DNA of 64,000 nucleotides. Origin: Planococcus versutus (GTDB lineage Bacteria; Bacillota; Bacilli; Bacillales_A; Planococcaceae). The DNA is taken from contig NZ_CP016540.2 of NCBI RefSeq assembly GCF_001186155.3, positions 682,001 through 746,000 of the forward strand. The letters are read 5' to 3'. A program made the translations under genes and the position numbers. Under the pieces are notes generated by a model. That model was given only the letters and a program-made list of their open reading frames with translations. It ran no database searches and was not told the DNA's origin. Shown one piece after another: positions 18,990 to 26,199 of this stretch (the stretch's first letter is position 1; the number at the start of each line of letters is the position of its first letter).

Positions 18990-19835
18990 TTACTCCACAA
19001 CAATGCGACCATTATCCGAATCAAGTTTAATAAGCGTGTCACCTTTGCCGAAAGTGACTTGTTCGGAAGTTTGACCAAAGATATCGATGCGTCCGTTGTC
19101 GACGTGTGTCTCAATACGTGCGTTAGTTGGCTCGGTTTGTGTCTGTATTTCAATGCGACCATTGTCCGTTTCAAAATCGATAGGGAAGTCGAGTGTGTCA
19201 GTAGTTAACTGAATGCGTCCGTTATTTGTTGTTGCTTCTAGTTTACCTGATGTATCTGTGAAAACGATACGTCCATTGGAGGTGTGGACTGTCATGTTAG
19301 CTTCCATGTTTGTCAGTTCGATCCGGCCGTTATCTGTTTCGGCATCGATGGTTTCACTTTCGACAGATTCCAAAGAGATGCGTCCATTATCTGTTTGAAG
19401 TGATAATTCTGCAGCTTTGATATCTTTTGCTCCAATCCGTCCGTTCTCGCTGTCTGCGGAAAGCGAGGTTAGACCGGTTGTTGGAACAAAAACTTGCAAC
19501 GAGTAGGAGCGGTTAAAGTTTAATAGAGAAAACCAATTCTTGTTTTCTAATTCAATAAACAAACGATCGTCTGATACGTTTGTTTGCAACGTAAAGTTAT
19601 CGTTATTGCCAACAACGATGATGCGAGTAGTAGCATCACCGCTCGGTAGAAAATCTACACGAGAATTTTCTAACGTTAATTCTATGTCATCGATTTGTAC
19701 TTTGATCACTTTTTCTTCCAGTACGTTCTGTGGCTCCGGTTCCCAATTGTAAATAACATAAAAAACAGCCATGACACCAATCAGCAGTATGGCAGCCAAA
19801 ATAATTAAAATTCTCACAAATTGATTTGTTTTCAT
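18990..19835 (-). CDS. DUF4097 family membrane-anchored beta-repeat protein (LiaG-like)
   Basis: A 281-residue protein with one N-terminal transmembrane helix (about residues 8-28) and an outward-facing domain of short beta repeats. From about residue 125 on, the motif [TS]xNGRI occurs eight times at roughly 18-25 residue spacing, the pattern of the DUF4097 beta-helix fold found in LiaG. The ATG at 19835 follows AAAGGAGA; the open frame continues about 380 bases upstream, but that part is low-quality sequence and is rejected. It is monocistronic, with no liaFSR genes beside it. The role is unknown; envelope stress is a guess from relatives. Confidence 0.85.
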   Translation of the reverse strand: MKTNQFVRILIILAAILLIGVMAVFYVIYNWEPEPQNVLEEKVIKVQIDDIELTLENSRVDFLPSGDATTRIIVVGNNDNFTLQTNVSDDRLFIELENKNWFSLLNFNRSYSLQVFVPTTGLTSLSADSENGRIGAKDIKAAELSLQTDNGRISLESVESETIDAETDNGRIELTNMEANMTVHTSNGRIVFTDTSGKLEATTNNGRIQLTTDTLDFPIDFETDNGRIEIQTQTEPTNARIETHVDNGRIDIFGQTSEQVTFGKGDTLIKLDSDNGRIVVE

Positions 19836-20132
19836 AGCAAAATCTCCTTTCTTTACTAAAATGTTCTTAGTCATATAGACAAAAAGACGATTTTTAAAAG
19901 TGTGCCTAATGTGTATAGAATGAAGCAAGTACGTGACTGGAAGTAGCGAGCAATACAAATCACTAACCATATTGCCCATCTCGTAAACTTTATCATAAAA
20001 GTATATATTTATCAGAAAAATCAGTTTTAATAGTACTTTACATGTTATATTATGGAGTAAGAAAGTAGTCTTTTGTGTTCTTCGTAACTGCTTGAGAGGG
20101 TGCAGTGAGTGTAAGAAGAGAGGAGAATAGTG

Positions 20133-20579
20133 ATGTGGGATGTGAAGAAAAGCATTTTCATCGACCGCAGTGTGGATGAAGTCCATCGATTCGCTACAAA
20201 TCCAAAATTTTGGTATCAATGGTACGCCAATTTATCAGAAGCTGAAAACATACTTGGAACAGGTAAAAAAGGAACGAGTATGGATATGAAGTATTTTCTT
20301 TTAGGAAGAGAGCGATCTGTACATGTGCTGGTAGAAGAAAACGCACGCGTAGGGAATGGATACGTTTGGCGATGCTTCGTTACTGGTTCTTTTGATGCTA
20401 CTCAAACGTGGAGGTATCTTACAAAAGATGAAGGAACTGAACTCAATTTTGAAATGAGTTATGAACTATCCGGCAGCATTATTGGGAAAGTAGCCAATAC
20501 GTTTTATATTAAAAAATTAATGTCCAATTCAGTAGAGCAAACCCTGCAGAACTTAAAAGACATTTGTGAAAACGACTAA
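20133..20579 (+). CDS. SRPBCC/polyketide cyclase-like protein
   Basis: A 148-residue protein with the START/SRPBCC helix-grip layout: VKKSIFIDRSVDEVHRFATNPKFWYQWY at the start, a set of strands in the middle, and a C-terminal helix (NSVEQTLQNLKDICE). Such proteins bind hydrophobic ligands in a central cavity; no ligand can be named here. The ATG at 20133 follows AGGAGA; a GTG directly before it is possible. It is a single-gene unit ending in a strong terminator. Confidence 0.75.
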   Translation: MWDVKKSIFIDRSVDEVHRFATNPKFWYQWYANLSEAENILGTGKKGTSMDMKYFLLGRERSVHVLVEENARVGNGYVWRCFVTGSFDATQTWRYLTKDEGTELNFEMSYELSGSIIGKVANTFYIKKLMSNSVEQTLQNLKDICEND

Positions 20580-20587
20580 TACACAAA

Positions 20588-20631
20588 ACAACCTCCAAAG
20601 TCATGTGCATGATTTTGGAGGTTGCTTTTGC
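20588..20631. terminator. Terminator after the SRPBCC gene
   Basis: The arms AACAACCTCCAAA(G)TCATG and CATGATTTTGGAGGTTG form a long stem followed by CTTTT. It lies between convergent genes, 64 bases from the end of the MFS gene. Confidence 0.8.
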
Positions 20632-20694
20632 ATCAAGCTTATATTCAATTCTCACAAAAGAGTGCTAGCTTTTGGAGCTCAAAGTTAGCGGGAT

Positions 20695-22209
20695 TTACAC
20701 AGTTGCTTCTTTTTCTGCAAGAGTAGCTGCGGCTGTTTTTGTTTCCGGAACAGCAGGTTTATCACGACGTAAAAACAAGCCCAGAACCGCTCCGACGATT
20801 GCTACGATGACCATGATGCCGAATGTATCCCCGAAAGAATTGGCGGCAACTTCAGCCATCGATTGTTGCATCGCTTCTGGCGTTAAGGCGGTTGTTCCTG
20901 TAGCGGCAGCGGCTGTTAACTCATCGGTTCTGAACGTAATTCGAGCTGATAAAATTGTTACCAATGTAGCGACAGAAAGTGAGTTGATCACTTGCTGCAT
21001 CGAATTTGTTAGTGATGTGACTCGACTAACTAAGTCGCGCGGTGCTTTGTTGAACAAATGCGTGTTCATCGGCATGGTCATCATACCCATGCCGGCTCCT
21101 GCCATGATCAACGGCACCATTAAATCTTTGCCGACAGTTGTGATGTCAACTTGAGCATATTGATAAGTGGCAGCTGATACGAGTCCGAGCCCAATAACAA
21201 CTAACCAACGGACACCGAATTTATCGAACAAATAACCTGCAATGGGCATAACAATCATCGAGGCAATTGCTTGTGGCAATAAAATCATTCCTGTATCGAA
21301 TGCACCAAAACCACGTGCTTGCTGAAGAAACTGCGGCAATAGGAAAATTGCACCGAACAAAGCGAATTGTCCAATCCATTGTACGACGATTCCAATAGAA
21401 AAATCGATAGACCGGAATACGCGAAGATCAAGTAACGGTGTTTTAGTCGATAACTCACGGATGATAAAAGCAAGTAACGCGATGCCACCGATGATAATCC
21501 CAGCAAGGGTTTGGAAAGAAGTCCAACTGTTTGCACCTTCAATGACACCGTATGACAATCCCGCAAAAGCAATAGGTGCTAAAATCATACCCGGTAAATC
21601 GATGCCAGTTACGGTTTGACGTTCTACTTTTGGAAGTGTTTTTAATCCGAGTAAGATTGCAATAATACCAACCGGAATATTAATGATGAATAGCCATCTC
21701 CACGAATAAAATTCAACGAGCCAGCCTGAAAGAACCGGGCCAATTGCGGGTGCAAACAAAATCGGAATCCCCATCATAGCCATGACTGTTCCAACTTTGT
21801 GTTGGGGGCTCAAACGATACACATAAGCCATTGCAACAGGAATCACACAGCCTCCGCCCAGTCCTTGAATAATACGGAAAGCGATTAGCCAGCCGGCACT
21901 GTTTGGTAACGCGCATAAAACAGATGCCATCGTAAACAAGGCAATAGAACTTAAAAAAACTGTTTTTGCTCCGAACCGGTCGGATAACCAGCCGGCAAGC
22001 GGAATGACCGATGCTTGGGCAAGCATATAACCTGTCACTGTCCATTGGATTGTTGGGAAATCTGTATTTAAATCTTTCAGTAAAGTAGACAATGCTACGT
22101 TCATCGAGGTAGTGTTCAAAACAACCATGAATACGCCTGAAATGATTGCTAGCAAAGGTACAATAATACTTGTAATTCGAAATTCTTCTGGTGCCGCATT
22201 TTGTTCCAT
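20695..22209 (-). CDS. MFS multidrug exporter, DHA2 family with 14 helices (LmrB/EmrB type)
   Basis: A 504-residue drug:proton antiporter. The N-terminal helix region (IIVPLLAIISGVFMVVLNTTSMNVALSTLLKDL) with VLNTT, the WLSDRFGAKTVFL motif A, and GWRWLF-like YSWRWLFIINIPVGI motif C region are typical of DHA2 proteins such as LmrB. The ATG at 22209 follows ATTGGAGG; the longer open frame has no ribosome site. It diverges from a tetR gene, and a palindrome lies inside its promoter, so it is probably repressed by that regulator and induced by a toxic compound. Confidence 0.9.
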   Translation of the reverse strand: MEQNAAPEEFRITSIIVPLLAIISGVFMVVLNTTSMNVALSTLLKDLNTDFPTIQWTVTGYMLAQASVIPLAGWLSDRFGAKTVFLSSIALFTMASVLCALPNSAGWLIAFRIIQGLGGGCVIPVAMAYVYRLSPQHKVGTVMAMMGIPILFAPAIGPVLSGWLVEFYSWRWLFIINIPVGIIAILLGLKTLPKVERQTVTGIDLPGMILAPIAFAGLSYGVIEGANSWTSFQTLAGIIIGGIALLAFIIRELSTKTPLLDLRVFRSIDFSIGIVVQWIGQFALFGAIFLLPQFLQQARGFGAFDTGMILLPQAIASMIVMPIAGYLFDKFGVRWLVVIGLGLVSAATYQYAQVDITTVGKDLMVPLIMAGAGMGMMTMPMNTHLFNKAPRDLVSRVTSLTNSMQQVINSLSVATLVTILSARITFRTDELTAAAATGTTALTPEAMQQSMAEVAANSFGDTFGIMVIVAIVGAVLGLFLRRDKPAVPETKTAAATLAEKEATV

Positions 22210-22239
22210 TTTGTGCCTCCAATTGTTTGTCAAATCTAT

Positions 22240-22269
22240 TTGACTGCTGTTTAGTTTGCTTGTTATAAT
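22240..22269 (+). promoter_or_regulatory. Candidate sigma-A promoter of the tetR gene
   Basis: TTGACT and TATAAT are separated by 18 bases on the plus strand. The predicted start is at about 22277, right in the palindrome at 22275. The tetR leader would be about 105 bases and run through the opposing mfs promoter. Confidence 0.6.
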
Positions 22270-22274
22270 CAAAT

Positions 22275-22288
22275 CGGACAATTGTCCG
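22275..22288. promoter_or_regulatory. TetR operator palindrome 1
   Basis: The perfect 14-bp palindrome CGGACAATTGTCCG overlaps the predicted transcription start of tetR and lies in the leader of the MFS gene. It shares the CGGAC...GTCCG arms with the second palindrome 27 bases away. Confidence 0.75.
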
Positions 22289-22296
22289 CTAAAAGA

Positions 22297-22325
22297 ATAA
22301 TACGGACAACTGTCCGTAATGTCAA
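22297..22325 (-). promoter_or_regulatory. Sigma-A promoter of the MFS gene with operator 2 in its spacer
   Basis: On the minus strand a consensus TTGACA is separated by exactly 17 bases from TATTAT. The 16-bp palindrome ACGGACAACTGTCCGT (22302-22317, one mismatch at its centre) fills the spacer, so a bound TetR dimer would block polymerase directly. Confidence 0.8.
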
Positions 22326-22381
22326 TCGCTATTATTTACTATTGAACATATTTTTTCTGAAAACAGCGGGGAGGCTTTAAC

Positions 22382-23005
22382 ATGACTGAAATTCAAGACA
22401 ACTCCAAGACCTTGAAGTCTGGAAAAAAGCCAGTAGACTATCAAAATCGAATAATAAATGTGTCTGTCCAGTTGTTTAAAGAACAAGGTGTTGAACATGT
22501 GACCATGCACCAAATCGCTAAAGTCGCAGAAATTGGACAAGCAACTCTTTACCGTCGCTATTCCAATATAGGTGAAATTTGCATGGCGATTTTGAGCAAT
22601 AACACACAAGACTTCTTAAAAGAATTAGATGAATTTCTCCTCTCTAGCAACCAAGACCAAAGCCCTTTAGCACAGTTAAGTAGCATCATCGAAAAAATTG
22701 CTGATTACATCGATGGCAAAGCAACAATGCTTGTCGTCATTAAAAATGAATACAGTCGCGAGCTTCAACTGTTGCAATTCAATCATCCCGTTTTTCTTTA
22801 TTTACATGAAATTATTTCTGGCTTGTATTCAAAGTCTATCCAGCAACAAGAAATAGGAAAATTGAATGTCACGTTGACTACTCATTCGTTAGTCGCGGCA
22901 CTAAGCCCTGATCTTTTTCTATATCAACAGCAAACACTGGGATTTTGTAAAGAAGAGATTATTGCCAGTGTGAGACAGATTTATATTGAAAGCTTGAAAA
23001 AATAA
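22382..23005 (+). CDS. TetR/AcrR family regulator of the MFS exporter
   Basis: A 207-residue repressor. Residues about 19-65 form the TetR helix-turn-helix (RIINVSVQLFKEQGVEHVTMHQIAKVAEIGQATLYRRYSNI); the rest is the helical ligand-binding domain. The ATG follows GGGGAGG. It is transcribed away from the exporter gene, and two matching palindromes lie in the shared control region, so it very likely represses both genes. The inducer is unknown. Confidence 0.9.
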   Translation: MTEIQDNSKTLKSGKKPVDYQNRIINVSVQLFKEQGVEHVTMHQIAKVAEIGQATLYRRYSNIGEICMAILSNNTQDFLKELDEFLLSSNQDQSPLAQLSSIIEKIADYIDGKATMLVVIKNEYSRELQLLQFNHPVFLYLHEIISGLYSKSIQQQEIGKLNVTLTTHSLVAALSPDLFLYQQQTLGFCKEEIIASVRQIYIESLKK

Positions 23006-23010
23006 AACGA

Positions 23011-23054
23011 AACCCGCAATGTGGATGTATACATCCACATTGCGGGTTTTTTAT
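23011..23054 (+). terminator. Intrinsic terminator after tetR
   Basis: A near-perfect long stem (AACCCGCAATGTGGATGT with ACATCCACATTGCGGGTT) and a T6 tract. It closely resembles the terminators at 11013 and 13765. Confidence 0.85.
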
Positions 23055-23208
23055 AAACATAGAGTTACTTTAAAGGTTCTTTTCTTTGTGAAATATAACC
23101 TAATTTTTGTTGTTTAAAAAAAGTAGATGGCGCAACAAGTGTTAAAAGGTTTTGGCTGAACGTAATTTTAAAATCTACTTTTCCCTAAAAAAGAAATGTT
23201 AAGCAGCT

Positions 23209-23329
23209 TCTGCACGCTTATTTTGAAATACGCACGCTCCGGAGCAATTCTGCACGGTTAGAAAAATATACGCACGGTCGCGAACAACTTACGCACGTTC
23301 AGTGAAAAATACGCACGCTTCGAGCCACA
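23209..23329. repeat. Six GCACG repeats at 20-bp period (three degenerate 40-bp units)
   Basis: The core GCACG[CGT]T occurs at 23212, 23232, 23252, 23272, 23293 and 23313, that is spacings of 20, 20, 20, 21 and 20. Linkers alternate between an AT-rich type (TTTTGAAATAC, AGAAAAATATAC, AGTGAAAAATAC) and a GC-rich type with a palindromic centre (CTCCGGAG, TCGCGAA, TTCGAG). This gives three 40-bp units. The surrounding 23055-23556 gap holds no gene. The spacing equals two helical turns, so a protein-binding array or a mobile intergenic repeat is possible. Confidence 0.8.
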
Positions 23330-23556
23330 ATATTACTTATTTGATGGAATGACTAGCGATGGATCTTGTTATTGGAGTGATTCAATATGGACATTCAGAC
23401 AATTCAGCTTCTATAATAAAGTATGTATTAAAATTATACAAAAACTATATAATGCAAGTTTTTAACACCAATAGATAGGGAATCAAAAGAGCTATAGCGA
23501 TGTGTTGATCTGTTGATAGAAAACATAACGGTGAATAAGAAAGGCGGAATATAAAT

Positions 23557-25062
23557 ATGGGTAGTCTACAAAAATCCGTAATTGTAATTGGAGGGGGACT
23601 TGGCGGCTTATCAGCAGCTATTTCTCTTGCTCAAAAAGGATATGCGGTTTCTTTATATGAGAAAAATGACCATATTGGCGGAAAAGTAAATCGCCTCGAA
23701 CAAGACGGATTTGGTTTTGACTTAGGTCCATCTATTTTAACAATGCCCCATATTTTTGATAAATTGTTCCAAGGCAGCGGCAAGCGGATGGAAGATTATG
23801 TGCAAATTCAAAGACTAAACCGGGAATGGCGTTCGTTTTTCCCAGATGGCACCAGATTGGATTTGTATCATGATCTTGACTTGATGGAACGAGAAAATCC
23901 TTCACTTTCTCGCAAAGACATGAAAGAGTATTATGCGTTATTAAAATACGCGCAGAAGATTTACAAAACAACAGAGCGCAGTTATTTAAAAGAGGGCTTT
24001 GAGTCACCGCAAGAAGCAGTGGCGCAAAACGGCATCATAGCGACGTTGACTGGATTCGATTTGACCTCAACGATGTATAGCGCGATTTCGAAACGCATAA
24101 GCCATCCACACTTGCGTGACATGCTGTCGTATTACGTTAAATACGTGGGCTCTTCTCCTTACAGTGCACCTGCTGTTCTCAATATGATGATTTACATGCA
24201 ACACGCGCAAGGGTGCTGGTACGTGAAAGGCGGTACGCATAAATTGGCGGAAGGATTAACAAAACTTGCAGAAGAAATAGGTGTCAAACTGCATACGAGT
24301 ATGGGTGTGATTCGTGCGTTGACCAGTGAAGAAGACAAAATCGTTGGTATTGAACTAGAAGATGGTTCATTCGAAACCGCAGATTATTATGTATCCAATA
24401 TGGAAGTTATTCCGTTTTATAAAAAAATGGTCGCTACAGACGAAGCGTTTGTTGCTGACTTGAAGAAAAAGTATGAACCTGCAAGTTCAGGTCTTGTGCT
24501 GCATCTGGGCGTAAAAAAAACCTATCCATTCTTAAATCATCATAACTTTTTCTTCTCAGAAAACTTGCATGAACAAATGGAGAAAGTATTTGAAAAACAC
24601 GAGTTGCCTGATGATCCAACTATCTATTTAGTAAATGTGAATAAAACCGATCCATCTCAAGCACCAGAAGGACATGAGAACATTAAAATTTTGCCACATA
24701 TTCCGTATATTCAAGATAATCCATTTACACCTGAGCAATATGCGGATTTTGAAGAACTGGTGCTTGATAAATTAGAACGTATGGGCTTAGACGGGCTGCG
24801 GGAAAATATTGTGACACGTGACGTCTGGACACCACACGACATTGAACGTGTTTACGGATCAGATAGAGGCGCTATTTATGGAACAGTTTCTGATAAAAAG
24901 AAAAATGGGGGATTCAAACATAAAAAGCAAAGCGAATTGTACGATAATCTGTACTTTGTCGGGGGCACAGTAAACCCAGGTGGTGGTATGCCAATGGTGA
25001 CACTGAGTGGCCAACAAGTTAGTGATAAAATTGTGAAACGTGATCAAGCTGAGAACACATAA
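23557..25062 (+). CDS. crtP: Diapophytoene-type carotenoid oxygenase CrtP (CrtI/phytoene desaturase family)
   Basis: A 501-residue FAD enzyme that looks very much like staphylococcal CrtP, which oxidises the terminal methyl of 4,4'-diaponeurosporene in the staphyloxanthin-type C30 pathway. The dinucleotide site is VIVIGGGLGGLSAAI, followed by LYEKNDHIGGKVNR, FDLGPSILTMP, RSFFPDG, YVKYVGSSPYSAPAVL, and the C-terminal FAD block NLYFVGGTVNPGGGMPMVTLSGQQV. The ATG follows GAAAGGCGG. Other crt genes are not beside it, so the cluster is dispersed. Yellow-orange pigment is expected if the rest of the pathway exists. Confidence 0.85.
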   Translation: MGSLQKSVIVIGGGLGGLSAAISLAQKGYAVSLYEKNDHIGGKVNRLEQDGFGFDLGPSILTMPHIFDKLFQGSGKRMEDYVQIQRLNREWRSFFPDGTRLDLYHDLDLMERENPSLSRKDMKEYYALLKYAQKIYKTTERSYLKEGFESPQEAVAQNGIIATLTGFDLTSTMYSAISKRISHPHLRDMLSYYVKYVGSSPYSAPAVLNMMIYMQHAQGCWYVKGGTHKLAEGLTKLAEEIGVKLHTSMGVIRALTSEEDKIVGIELEDGSFETADYYVSNMEVIPFYKKMVATDEAFVADLKKKYEPASSGLVLHLGVKKTYPFLNHHNFFFSENLHEQMEKVFEKHELPDDPTIYLVNVNKTDPSQAPEGHENIKILPHIPYIQDNPFTPEQYADFEELVLDKLERMGLDGLRENIVTRDVWTPHDIERVYGSDRGAIYGTVSDKKKNGGFKHKKQSELYDNLYFVGGTVNPGGGMPMVTLSGQQVSDKIVKRDQAENT

Positions 25063-25104
25063 AGACGCTATAGTTAGGGACGAAATCTGAGAAGAGGTGA
25101 CTAG

Positions 25105-25257
25105 GTGAAGGTGATACGATTCATGGATGATGTAGTTGGCACGATTTTTGACGGATTCAAACTCGTCGTTTATTTTGTCGTTGGGGCATTTAGTGTATCA
25201 ATGATCATGTACGGGATTACCGGGTTGTTTAATGTGATTACGGATCTGTTTTATTGA
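25105..25257 (+). CDS. Small single-helix membrane protein downstream of crtP
   Basis: A 50-residue open frame that starts at GTG 25105 after GAAGAGGTGA and reads MKVIRFMDDVVGTIFDGF, then a hydrophobic stretch of about 22 residues, then ITDLFY. It would be a one-pass membrane protein. It begins 42 bases after the crtP stop and is followed 14 bases later by a strong terminator, so it is the last gene of the crtP unit. I do not recognise a family. Its place suggests a membrane partner of CrtP, which is an inference. Confidence 0.6.
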   Translation: MKVIRFMDDVVGTIFDGFKLVVYFVVGAFSVSMIMYGITGLFNVITDLFY

Positions 25258-25271
25258 AATATGACTAGTGG

Positions 25272-25308
25272 AAAAAGCCATCTTTGAAAAAATCAAAGAT
25301 GGCTTTTA
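25272..25308. terminator. Terminator between crtP unit and gntR gene
   Basis: The perfect stem AAAAGCCATCTTTGA / TCAAAGATGGCTTTT with a 5-base loop. It lies between two convergent units and can serve both. Confidence 0.9.
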
Positions 25309-25312
25309 GTAG

Positions 25313-26008
25313 TTAAAAAGAGCTGTGTAATTCAGAGCGAACGCGCGAAATGTGCTGTCCCATCAGTCGTTTAGCTAAGTCACTGTTTTGAGATGCGATG
25401 GCGTTGTAAATTTCTTCGTGTTCGTTGAGCGTTTCTTGATGACGATTAGACTCTGTAAAGCGATGCCTACGTGTTTCGCGGATGTTTTCTTCTATTCGTG
25501 TTGCTAACGTTCCCATTAAATCAATCAGTAATTGGTTTTTTGTGGCATAGGCGATTTGTAAATGGAAATCAACGTCTGCTTGAACACCTTTTTCAGGATC
25601 GCTTTTAGCTCTAGCCATTTGAATAAGTACCTTTTTTATGGCTTCCAGGTTTTTGGGAGTGGCTCGTTGGGCAGCTAGAAAAGCAGCTTCTACTTCAAAA
25701 GCACGTCGCAATTCGAGCATTTCATCGATCAAAATGGCCTTTGCTTTATCGATATGCGTCCGAAGTTCATCGCCGAGAAGGTCGCGTTTAGACGACGCAC
25801 GAAAGCTCCCACCCCCTTGTCGGATTTCGATAAATTCTTTGCTTTCCAAGTCTTTTAAAGCTTCTCTTATGGAGTTGCGGCTGACACCAAACAAACTGGC
25901 AAGATCGCGTTCAGAAGGAAGACGATCTCCCGGTTGCAAGTTTTGTTCCAGGCAGAGAAGATGAATTTGTTCCACAATCAATTCATAAGTCTTTTTCTTC
26001 GGATTCAA
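25313..26008 (-). CDS. GntR/FadR family regulator
   Basis: A 231-residue repressor. The N-terminal winged helix reads RLPSERDLASLFGVSRNSIREALKDLESKEFIEIRQGGGSF, and the C-terminal half is a helical FCD domain with likely metal-binding residues (the DVDFHLQIA segment and HEEIYNAI). The start is TTG at 26008 with AGGAGG upstream. It diverges from a GlcD-type oxidase, and a perfect FadR-type palindrome (TTGGT-N3-ACCAA) lies in between. By analogy with LldR and LutR regulators it would respond to a 2-hydroxy acid such as lactate or glycolate. Confidence 0.88.
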   Translation of the reverse strand: MNPKKKTYELIVEQIHLLCLEQNLQPGDRLPSERDLASLFGVSRNSIREALKDLESKEFIEIRQGGGSFRASSKRDLLGDELRTHIDKAKAILIDEMLELRRAFEVEAAFLAAQRATPKNLEAIKKVLIQMARAKSDPEKGVQADVDFHLQIAYATKNQLLIDLMGTLATRIEENIRETRRHRFTESNRHQETLNEHEEIYNAIASQNSDLAKRLMGQHISRVRSELHSSF

Positions 26009-26086
26009 AATAAACGCTCCTCCTGCTAGTTTTTTAGATTTACTTTATCATACAGCATAAAATCTGCAATGACTTTTAAAAAAACG

Positions 26087-26114
26087 TTGTACTTTTCAGA
26101 TTATTATGTATAAT
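26087..26114 (+). promoter_or_regulatory. Sigma-A promoter of the glcD-type gene
   Basis: TTGTAC and TATAAT are separated by 16 bases. The operator palindrome begins 8 bases after the -10 element, over the predicted transcription start. Confidence 0.65.
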
Positions 26115-26121
26115 TGGTTTT

Positions 26122-26138
26122 AATTGGTTGGACCAATT
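26122..26138. promoter_or_regulatory. GntR/FadR-type operator
   Basis: The perfect palindrome AATTGGTTGGACCAATT fits the TGGT-N3-ACCA consensus of FadR-subfamily repressors. It lies just downstream of the -10 of the oxidase gene, so binding of the divergent GntR protein would block transcription. Confidence 0.75.
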
Positions 26139-26199
26139 TCGCGGAAAACAAAATAAAACCAGTATTAACTATAGAAAAGTAAAAAAGGAGCGAACATCT

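Noticed and set aside
19836..20219. Upstream extension of the DUF4097 frame by 128 codons
   Set aside because: The extension overlaps the divergent SRPBCC gene and its promoter, has Phe/Leu/His-rich chance composition, and the strong ribosome site is at 19835.
23209..23329. CRISPR-like array
   Set aside because: The repeated core is only 7 bases and the linkers are about 13 bases and similar to each other; no cas genes are near.
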